Assembly: GCA_002455175.1 (NCBI GenBank)
Contig: DKKJ01000304.1
Coordinates: 6,926-12,012 of the forward strand
Reading direction: 5' to 3'
Source: Opitutaceae bacterium UBA6669
GTDB taxonomy: Bacteria > Verrucomicrobiota > Verrucomicrobiia > Opitutales > Opitutaceae
DNA length: 5,087 bases
The translations under genes and the position numbers were made by a program. The notes beneath the pieces were generated by a model that was not told the DNA's origin, ran no database searches, and was given only the letters and a program-made list of their open reading frames with translations. Shown here one piece after another: positions 1 to 5,087 of the stretch (its first letter is position 1; each line of letters opens with the position of its first letter).

Positions 1-1
1 A

Positions 2-367
2 CACGCCGGTGCCTTCCGCGGATTTGGCGGACTTTTCCCGGAGCCACCGGTGATCCAAAGGTGGCAAAACCAGTGGGTCGCCCGCAGCCGAGACGAAGCG
101 TGGCTGCTGACCGCGGATGCCTTCGGTGCGACCTTTCATCGGATCTCCACCGCCGATCTCCCCCCGCCCATCCTCGGTGTATCGAGCTTTCTCCCACAGG
201 GCTTTCGCCTCTCTGGAACCACACTTTCCTGGAACTCACACACGCTCGATCTGGCTTCCTACGGGCGGATTACGTCGTGCGCGTTCGCCGAAGGCTCCCC
301 GGCAATGGCGCTCACCGCCCGCGCCACGCATCACATCCTTTTGATCGTCGGCTCACCGGGTCAGTAG
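2..367 (+). CDS. C-terminal fragment of a beta-propeller-like protein (5'-truncated by window edge)
   Basis: The reading frame is open from the first complete codon to a TAG at 365-367, giving 121 residues. It contains no convincing internal start: the GTG at 50 sits mid-frame with coding-like sequence before it (AFRGFGGLFPEPP), so this is the tail of a gene entering from the left. The last ~35 residues (YGRITSCAF, then AMALTARATHHILLIV) alternate hydrophobic and small residues, as in two or three adjacent beta strands of a propeller blade. The aromatic-rich segment DEAWLLTADAFGATFHRI is also beta-like. No catalytic motif, signal peptide or membrane segment is visible. It ends 3 bases before the vWA gene, so the two are almost certainly co-transcribed. 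Position next to a vWA protein makes a bpX-type propeller partner of a MoxR-vWA ternary system the best guess. The family call rests on context and weak strand patterning; the coding call is firmer. Confidence 0.62.
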   Translation, partial: HAGAFRGFGGLFPEPPVIQRWQNQWVARSRDEAWLLTADAFGATFHRISTADLPPPILGVSSFLPQGFRLSGTTLSWNSHTLDLASYGRITSCAFAEGSPAMALTARATHHILLIVGSPGQ

Positions 368-370
368 AAT

Positions 371-2221
371 ATGTCCACGCTACTGCCCCCGCCTGCCGCT
401 CCTCTTGCTGCGTTGCACCAGTCGTGGTCCGCTGCCTGGCCGCGAGCGCTTGAGCAGTGGAGTCGTCACACGCGCCTACGTCCTCCCGAGCTGTGCCTGA
501 CGACCTCTCAGGCGCAGAAGGAAGGCCTGCAGGGAAGTTTCGCCATGATTCGCCTGCAAGATCAGGCTGTCGTGATCAACCTAGCCGAAATCGCCGCTCG
601 CGGGTTGGATGACTACGCCGTCGAAATCCTTGCTCACGAAATTGGTCATCACGTTCTCGCCCCCGCGACCTTAACCGACCACCTACGCACGCTCGCCCGT
701 ATGCGCTGGGCACTGCCGACCGTGGAAGCGCACGCTCCTCTCGTCGCCAATCTCTACACCGACTTGCTGATCAATGATCGACTCCAGCGCAGCGAAGGTC
801 TCCGTCTGGCAGACATTTATCGGAAGCTGGGAAGCGAAACTTCCGGTTCGAAGCCGAGCGCAGTAGGGAGTTTATACCTACGCATCTACGAAATCCTTTG
901 GTCGCTCGATCGAGGGAGCTTGGGAGGAGGGAGTACCGATGACCGGATGGAGGGGGACGCCTGGCTAGGTGCTCGTCTGATTCGTAGTTATGCTCGGGAC
1001 TGGCTGCGCGGCAGCGGACGTTTCGCGGCGTTGCTCCTTCCCCATCTCCTAACAGACAAAAAGGCAACCGAGTCCATGACGGTTTGGCACGATACGCGTA
1101 CCGCTGGAGTCGGCGGGGAACCACATGGCGCGGTCGGCGAAGACGGCGACGAACGCGATTGCCCTCACCCCGCGATGGACCCGTCCCTCTCAGACAATGG
1201 AGATCTTTCGGCTGCGCAGGAAACCGCGTCGCCCGCGACCCCACCCACACTGGCCTCACGCGCTGCGGATCGGGTGGGCGGGCAATCTCGAGAACCATTT
1301 GAATATGGAGCCATTCTGACCTCGGCAGGTCTGTCCCTCACCGCACATGAGGTCGCTGTTCGGTATTATCGAGAACGCGCCGCGCCTTATTTAATCCGTT
1401 TCCCATCGCGGCGTCGTCCCGAGGGCAATGACCCGCTCCCCGAGGGGCTGGAGCCTTGGGATCTAGGACAACCCTGGGATCACGCTGACTGGCTGCAAAG
1501 TGTCATGATCAGCCCCAAGATCATTCCTGGCCTCACCACGGTTCAACGTACCTGGGGCGTGGCCGAAGGGGGTTCTCCGCAAACGATCCCCTTGGACCTC
1601 GATCTTTACGTGGACAGCTCGGGGTCGATGCCCAACCCGCAAATTCGGGTCTCTTATCTCGCATTGGCCGGCGCCATCCTCTGCCTGTCGGCGTTACGCG
1701 CGGGTGGACGCGTGCAAGTCACGCTTTGGAGTGGACAGCGCCAATTTATCACCACGCCTGGTTTTTGCCGGGACGAGACGGCGATTCTGCGCGTGCTCAC
1801 AGGCTTCTTCGGCGGCGGAACGCAGTTCCCACTTCACCTCCTGCGTGACACGTATGCGCAACGCCGCGCAAGCGAACGCCCCGTCCACGTCATGGTGATT
1901 TCCGACGACGGGGTTTCCACCCTTTTCGACGAGGCCGATGAAAAGGGAAACTCTGGTTTCTCTCTCGCTGCCGAGGCTTTGGATCGAGCTCGCGGTGGCG
2001 GCACACTGGTCCTCAATCTTCCTGAAAACTGGCGTTCTGCCGACCCGCACGGCTACCGAAGCTCTCCCCTCATCACGATTAAGAAAGCCGAGGCCGCTCA
2101 GGGATGGAACGTGCATGCGGTTTCTACCTGGGAAGACCTCGTGAGCTTCGCTCGCGCGTTCAGCCGACAGAAATTCGGACCCGCGGAGCCGGTGTCCTCC
2201 CCAGATCTCACGCGCGCATGA
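371..2221 (+). CDS. Metallopeptidase-like (HExxH) and vWA (MIDAS) two-domain protein
   Basis: This 616-aa protein has two recognisable parts. Residues ~1-235 carry HEIGHH (HExxH at H89-H93), followed by NLYTDLLIND at 127-136. That order (HExxH, then an N..D..IN segment) recalls the putative metallopeptidase domain found N-terminal to vWA-like domains in DUF2201-type proteins; proteolytic activity is inferred. Residues ~243-308 are a polar, acidic, Pro/Ala-rich linker. Residues ~310-405 hold YYRERAAPYLIRFP and a Trp-rich stretch (EPWDLGQPWDHADWL). Residues ~406-600 form a vWA domain with MIDAS DSSGS (D415, S417, S419), a likely Thr ligand in GGGT (T484) and SDDG at 511-514. All metal ligands look intact. 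vWA proteins of this kind typically partner MoxR AAA+ ATPases; none is encoded in this window. There is no signal peptide or membrane helix, so it is probably cytoplasmic. The ATG at 371 is 3 bases after the previous stop and lacks a good Shine-Dalgarno, suggesting coupled translation. The stop overlaps the next start. Confidence 0.93.
   Translation: MSTLLPPPAAPLAALHQSWSAAWPRALEQWSRHTRLRPPELCLTTSQAQKEGLQGSFAMIRLQDQAVVINLAEIAARGLDDYAVEILAHEIGHHVLAPATLTDHLRTLARMRWALPTVEAHAPLVANLYTDLLINDRLQRSEGLRLADIYRKLGSETSGSKPSAVGSLYLRIYEILWSLDRGSLGGGSTDDRMEGDAWLGARLIRSYARDWLRGSGRFAALLLPHLLTDKKATESMTVWHDTRTAGVGGEPHGAVGEDGDERDCPHPAMDPSLSDNGDLSAAQETASPATPPTLASRAADRVGGQSREPFEYGAILTSAGLSLTAHEVAVRYYRERAAPYLIRFPSRRRPEGNDPLPEGLEPWDLGQPWDHADWLQSVMISPKIIPGLTTVQRTWGVAEGGSPQTIPLDLDLYVDSSGSMPNPQIRVSYLALAGAILCLSALRAGGRVQVTLWSGQRQFITTPGFCRDETAILRVLTGFFGGGTQFPLHLLRDTYAQRRASERPVHVMVISDDGVSTLFDEADEKGNSGFSLAAEALDRARGGGTLVLNLPENWRSADPHGYRSSPLITIKKAEAAQGWNVHAVSTWEDLVSFARAFSRQKFGPAEPVSSPDLTRA
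2218..2221 (+). other. ATGA start/stop overlap (vWA to radical SAM)
   Basis: The TGA ending the vWA gene (2219-2221) shares bases with the ATG of the radical SAM gene (2218-2220). No good Shine-Dalgarno lies in the 15 bases upstream (ccccagatctcacgcgcgc), so initiation by ribosomes terminating on the upstream gene is the likely mechanism. This supports the chosen start and stoichiometric co-production; coupling itself is inferred. Confidence 0.75.
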
Positions 2222-3357
2222 TACCTCTTTCCACGGAGTCGCCGGATACAGTTTTTACTCGTCCTGCCCAAAGCGGGCCAAACTCGCTTCGATCTGCGTT
2301 TATCGATGCGGGCCTTCCCTTGGCAGACGTAAACGCAGCTGTCCCGAAGGCGCGCTCCCCCATACAACGTCCCGCCCCTTCACTGGTCGTACTGTGGCGC
2401 GTGCACGAAGCGTGCAACTTGGCTTGTTCGTTTTGCGCCTACGACCGTCGGCTCCGTCGCAGTCGCCGCTCAGCCACGACAGACGAGGTCCACGCCTTCA
2501 GCGAGGTCTTGGCTTCCTGGAGCCGTGACACGAAACGCGAGGTGCTGATCAGTTGGCTCGGAGGAGAACCTTTGCTTTGGCCAGCGCTCACCGAAGCAAG
2601 CCGCCATTGCGCCTCGCTCGGCCTCAGTTTGAGCCTGACTACCAACGGAACTTTGCTCTCGCGTCCGGAAATTCAGTCTCTCCTCCACGAGCTTTACACG
2701 GAGATCACCATCAGCGTCGACGCTCCCGGAGAAACCCACGACCGATTGCGAGGATGGCCCGGCGGCTATGCCTTTTTGCGTCGCCACGTTTCGCAGCTCG
2801 CTGAGTCCATCCATACCACTCACGTCGGTCCAAAGCTTCGGGCGAATGCGGTCATCATGCAATCGACGTGGAAGGAATTTCCCCGGTTATGTACAGAGCT
2901 CGCCTCTTGGGGAATCCAAGAGATTTCTTTCAACCAACTTGGCGGAAATGACCGTCCTGAGTTTTATCCCACCGAGCGACTCTCTGCTGAAGACGCTATT
3001 CGCTTCGTCGAAATGATTCCCTCCCTACGAACGCAACTGGCCGCGCGCGGAGTTCGTCTGGTAGGAGGCGAGGCGTACCTGCAGCGCATCCTTGCTTCCA
3101 GTCAAAACCGGCGCATTCCCATCGCTGATTGCGGTCCGGGTCAGCGCTTTCTCTTCATCGACGAAGGAGGCCGGGTTTCCCCCTGTAGCTTTACGTCCGA
3201 TCTTTTGGGGGTCGCTACGAACGCGGTTCGTTCATCGTCCTCGCTCGCGCAGCTTTCTCATGTGTTTCGAGCAGCGCGAGATCGTCAACGTCCACTAGCC
3301 TGTAATGATTGCCTGAGTACGCAGGTGTGTCAGAAATTCTCCTTTCAGTCCTCGTGA
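2218..3357 (+). CDS. Radical SAM enzyme with incomplete SPASM/twitch-like C-terminal Cys region
   Basis: This 379-aa protein contains C66-x3-C70-x2-C73 (CNLACSFC), the radical SAM [4Fe-4S] site. It is followed by GGEP at 115-118 (SAM amino group contact), LTTNGTLL at 140-147 and ISVDAPGETHDRLRG at 165-179, which are the standard TIM-barrel strand motifs of SPASM-type radical SAM proteins. The tail has CGPG (C305), a GGRVSPC segment (C323) and C362-x2-C365-x5-C371. This matches the start of the SPASM pattern, but the final x3-C and the last Cys are absent: residue 375 is Ser and the protein stops at 379. An Arg-rich patch (RRLRRSRRS) follows the cluster motif. The family makes a 5'-deoxyadenosyl radical and commonly modifies peptides or proteins; the substrate here is unknown. 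I chose ATG 2218 because it overlaps the upstream TGA as ATGA. An in-frame ATG at 2104 would add 38 residues lying entirely within the vWA gene and is unlikely. Confidence 0.94.
   Translation: MIPLSTESPDTVFTRPAQSGPNSLRSAFIDAGLPLADVNAAVPKARSPIQRPAPSLVVLWRVHEACNLACSFCAYDRRLRRSRRSATTDEVHAFSEVLASWSRDTKREVLISWLGGEPLLWPALTEASRHCASLGLSLSLTTNGTLLSRPEIQSLLHELYTEITISVDAPGETHDRLRGWPGGYAFLRRHVSQLAESIHTTHVGPKLRANAVIMQSTWKEFPRLCTELASWGIQEISFNQLGGNDRPEFYPTERLSAEDAIRFVEMIPSLRTQLAARGVRLVGGEAYLQRILASSQNRRIPIADCGPGQRFLFIDEGGRVSPCSFTSDLLGVATNAVRSSSSLAQLSHVFRAARDRQRPLACNDCLSTQVCQKFSFQSS
3354..3357 (+). other. GTGA start/stop overlap (radical SAM to hypothetical protein)
   Basis: The TGA ending the radical SAM gene (3355-3357) overlaps a GTG (3354-3356) in the frame of the next gene. 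The preceding bases (ttctcctttcagtcctc) are pyrimidine-rich and hold no Shine-Dalgarno, so translation probably depends on the upstream ribosome. This resolves the start among GTG 3354, GTG 3327 and TTG 3309, though not beyond doubt. Confidence 0.6.
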
Positions 3358-3938
3358 AACAAGAAGGCCCTCCTCTCGAACCGCTTCTCCGCCGGGTATT
3401 GGAAACGCCCGCTGAATTCACGGCTCCCCCACGCTACAACGACAGCGGCGAAACTGTGGTGGCCGCCGTGGTCGGAGACCTTCAACGAAACTATGGGCTC
3501 ATCCCAGCGTCGTCAGTGCTCGAACGCTTCGACGCGTCAACGCGCGCGACAACGAGGAACCACCACGCCGTCGCCCTCCTGATCGCGTGGTTACTTACCG
3601 ACAATTCCCTACAGAGCCACCCTCTAACCGTTCACATCGCCACCACGTTGTTCTGCGAAACCGTGGATGAATTGGCCGAGCAAGTCTCCGCACAAAAACT
3701 CGTGGTCGATCCTCACCGTCGTGAAGAACTGGTAAGGCTTGTTCTGGCTCGCTGGGACCTGCGTCCGCAAGGAGAGTCGGTCGCCCAAGCCCAGGACCGC
3801 CTGACGAGCCTCAGTTCCGCGGAGCGCAAGCGCGTCCTGCAAGCGGCGCAGGCCGCCGAACGGAGAGCACGCGAAATCCGTGCTGCTCTTGCCCGCAAAG
3901 CTGCCGAAGAATCAGCCGACAAATGGACGCGCGAGTAG
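3354..3938 (+). CDS. Conserved-looking hypothetical protein with charged helical C-terminus
   Basis: I do not recognise this 194-aa protein. It starts (with GTG) as MKQEGPPLEPLLRRVLETPAEF. It has a largely helical middle with a short hydrophobic helix (HAVALLIAWLL, 71-81) that is too short and polar-flanked to be a confident membrane span. A Glu/Arg/Leu-rich segment follows at 120-135. The last ~45 residues are Ala/Arg/Glu-rich (SSAERKRVLQAAQAAERRAR onward, ending AAEESADKWTRE) and probably form a long amphipathic helix or coiled coil, suited to binding a partner. There are no Cys pairs beyond C101, no nucleotide-binding loop and no catalytic signature. GTG 3354 overlaps the upstream TGA as GTGA, so I prefer it; TTG 3309 and GTG 3327 are in-frame alternatives lying deeper in the radical SAM gene. 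Sitting between the radical SAM and adenylating genes and overlapping both, it may be an adaptor, or a substrate or carrier, for them. That role is inference only. Confidence 0.85.
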   Translation: MKQEGPPLEPLLRRVLETPAEFTAPPRYNDSGETVVAAVVGDLQRNYGLIPASSVLERFDASTRATTRNHHAVALLIAWLLTDNSLQSHPLTVHIATTLFCETVDELAEQVSAQKLVVDPHRREELVRLVLARWDLRPQGESVAQAQDRLTSLSSAERKRVLQAAQAAERRAREIRAALARKAAEESADKWTRE

Positions 3939-5087
3939 ACCCGATTGTCTCCACCGACGATGATCGCTACCCTACTCTCACCGAGGAAGGGCGATGCATG
4001 CTGAACCGGCTCCGCGAACATCCGTGCGCACCCCGTTTCCACAATGAAAGCGGCAACCGCCTCCTCGCGCCCGAGGTGGAGCAGGTACGCGTGCACGAGC
4101 ACTCGGTGCTCACTGCAGCACTAAGCTTCGCCAGCAATGAACAACCGCCTTGGCGCGATACCTTTGTCAAAGCCTGCCTGCGCGACGTTCCTTATTTTCG
4201 CCGCCGCGCTGCCGCCACCTCTGAAGTTCCTCCTTTTCATCGCTTGCCTACCGTTGATCGAGGTGACTTAGGCCGTGACATCGCCGACTTCGTTCCCGAC
4301 GGGATACCAACCGCGCGCATGATCAACTTTCGGACCAGTGGAACAACTGGTCACCCCCTGCTCATCGCTTCATTGCCAGTGGTCGCAGCCAGTTATCTCG
4401 GCTTCCACCGCCGCGCCCTGCGTCGGTTCGGGGTCGAACTTCAGCACGGGCGCGGTCAGGTTGGCGTGATCCTCCTCGGGTATCAGAAAACCTGCTTCAC
4501 CTACGTTTCTGTCACGCCCACCCAAGACGAGGCCGGCTTGGCTAAGATCAATCTTCATCCCGACGACTGGAGAGACCCCTCCGATCGCGCAAAATACCTG
4601 GCTGCGATGAATCCAGAGGTTCTCGCCGGCGATCCGCTCTCATTTGCTGTACTGTTGGAGTTGTTACCCTCCTGCCGACCGCGCGCTCTTTTCTCGACGT
4701 CAATGACGCTGCTGCCTGGTCTTCGTCGTCGGCTCGAGACGCACTTCGGCTGTCCGGTGCTCGATCTTTATTCGATGAATGAAGCCGGCCCGATTGCGGT
4801 GTTTGATCCCGCAGTAGGCGGACACGTTTTGCTGCAACCTCAGATGCAGGTGGAAATTCTGGATTCCGCAGGAGACGCGCTCCCCGAGGGAGAACGAGGC
4901 GAAATCACCCTCACTGGCGGATTCAACGTTTGCCTGCCGCTTCTTCGTTATCGTACGGGCGACTTCGCCCGTTTGGCCAACATTCGGGGTGAGCCTGTTC
5001 TCCTTGACCTCGAAGGGCGTCCGCCTGTGCGTTTCCGTACGACCACAGGAGAGTGGATCAACAACATCGAAGTCACCCACGTCCTCC
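3923..5087 (+). CDS. Adenylate-forming enzyme, PaaK-like ANL superfamily (3'-truncated by window edge)
   Basis: An ATG at 3923 opens a frame that runs without a stop to the window end (388 complete codons). ANL-superfamily motifs appear in order: TSGTTGHP at 138-145 (A3, ATP phosphate-binding loop); YSMNEAG at 283-289 (A5, with the conserved Glu E287 but Asn where Thr is usual); GERGEITLTGG at 323-333; and LRYRTGDF at 341-348 (A7/A8, with ribose-binding Asp D347). This family adenylates a carboxylate with ATP, then usually passes the acyl group to CoA, a carrier thiol or an amine. The layout and motif spacing resemble phenylacetate-CoA ligase-like proteins more than NRPS adenylation domains. 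The C-terminal subdomain with the catalytic Lys lies beyond the window, so full activity cannot be judged. The acyl substrate is unknown. The gene overlaps the previous one by 16 bases. ATG 3998 is an alternative start with a better Shine-Dalgarno, but it would drop a plausible N-terminal segment (YPTLTEEGRCML). Confidence 0.92.
   Translation, partial: MDARVDPIVSTDDDRYPTLTEEGRCMLNRLREHPCAPRFHNESGNRLLAPEVEQVRVHEHSVLTAALSFASNEQPPWRDTFVKACLRDVPYFRRRAAATSEVPPFHRLPTVDRGDLGRDIADFVPDGIPTARMINFRTSGTTGHPLLIASLPVVAASYLGFHRRALRRFGVELQHGRGQVGVILLGYQKTCFTYVSVTPTQDEAGLAKINLHPDDWRDPSDRAKYLAAMNPEVLAGDPLSFAVLLELLPSCRPRALFSTSMTLLPGLRRRLETHFGCPVLDLYSMNEAGPIAVFDPAVGGHVLLQPQMQVEILDSAGDALPEGERGEITLTGGFNVCLPLLRYRTGDFARLANIRGEPVLLDLEGRPPVRFRTTTGEWINNIEVTHVL
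3983..3990 (+). promoter_or_regulatory. Candidate Shine-Dalgarno for alternative start at 3998
   Basis: GAGGAAGG lies 7 bases before an in-frame ATG (3998-4000) inside the adenylating-enzyme gene. It is the best ribosome-binding-site match near any start in the window. By contrast, the ATG at 3923 has only a weak GAAGAA (3906-3911) 11 bases upstream. It may be a real start, a secondary start, or simply the codons for residues Glu-Glu-Gly. Because every other gene here relies on overlap rather than on a strong site, I keep 3923 as the primary start. Confidence 0.3.

Noticed and set aside
368..370. Possible promoter or terminator between the first two genes
   Set aside because: The gap is only 3 bases and I see no hairpin with a T-run or paired -35/-10 elements around it. 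The genes are most simply read as one operon.
61..453. 130-residue plus-strand frame spanning the first gene junction
   Set aside because: It is out of frame with the propeller-like tail and with the vWA gene start, has an Arg/His/Cys-rich composition typical of a shifted frame, and crosses a tight gene junction.
771..1298. 175-residue minus-strand open frame opposite the vWA gene
   Set aside because: Its product is Arg/Pro-rich with no domain-like pattern, and it is antisense to a well-supported coding region. It is a shadow of the GC-biased linker region.
2104..2217. Upstream in-frame ATG extension of the radical SAM gene (38 extra residues)
   Set aside because: The extension lies wholly inside the vWA coding sequence, looks like out-of-frame translation (Arg-rich), and the ATGA overlap at 2218 gives a more typical coupled start.
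3217..3231. Inverted repeat acgaac-gcg-gttcgt
   Set aside because: The arms are only 6 bases, it is inside the radical SAM coding sequence, and it is not near a start or stop. It is expected by chance at this length in GC-rich DNA.
4333..4352. Perfect inverted repeat with 7-base arms (gaccagt / actggtc) and a 6-base loop
   Set aside because: It lies exactly over the codons of the ATP-binding TSGTTG loop and arises from the codon symmetry of that motif. There is no U-tract and no gene boundary nearby, so it is not a terminator or operator.
4700..5080. 126-residue minus-strand open frame opposite the adenylating enzyme
   Set aside because: The plus strand here encodes clear ANL motifs (YSMNEAG, YRTGDF). 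The antisense product shows no recognisable motif.

Overview
The window is a slice through the middle of a single, tightly packed plus-strand operon. It holds five consecutive coding regions, and no intergenic gap exceeds 3 bases. GC content is roughly 58-60% by eye, with a moderate preference for G/C at third codon positions. The DNA is clearly bacterial, from a moderately GC-rich organism. Nothing in the sequence fixes the phylum: there is no rRNA, tRNA or taxon-diagnostic housekeeping gene. Both ends cut genes, so the operon extends in both directions. There is no room for an internal promoter or terminator outside coding sequence, and I saw no mobile element, CRISPR array or RNA gene.

Layout: (1) 2-367, the last 121 codons of a gene entering from the left, with a beta-propeller-like C-terminus. 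(2) 371-2221, a 616-aa protein with an N-terminal HExxH metallopeptidase-like region (HEIGHH) and a C-terminal von Willebrand A (vWA) domain with an intact MIDAS (DSSGS). (3) 2218-3357, a radical SAM enzyme with CX3CX2C, a GGEP motif and a cysteine-rich tail resembling an incomplete SPASM domain. (4) 3354-3938, a 194-aa protein of unknown function with a highly charged helical C-terminus. (5) 3923 to the window end, an adenylate-forming (ANL superfamily, PaaK-like) enzyme with TSGTTG and YRTGD motifs, cut off before its C-terminal subdomain. Genes 1 and 5 run off the window edges, so they are easily missed by ORF calling that requires both a start and a stop.

Interpretation (inference supported by family knowledge): a vWA protein next to a propeller-like protein resembles the MoxR-vWA-beta-propeller (bpX) ternary systems, which have been proposed to be NTP-dependent biological conflict systems. 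In such systems a MoxR-type AAA+ ATPase acts as chaperone with a vWA partner. No MoxR gene lies in this window; the prediction is that it lies upstream of position 1. The unusual part is the downstream block: radical SAM enzyme, unknown small protein and adenylating enzyme, joined to the vWA gene by 4-, 4- and 16-base overlaps. This suggests that a chemical modification module (radical chemistry plus carboxylate adenylation) is co-produced with the vWA/metallopeptidase module. The substrate cannot be read from the sequence.
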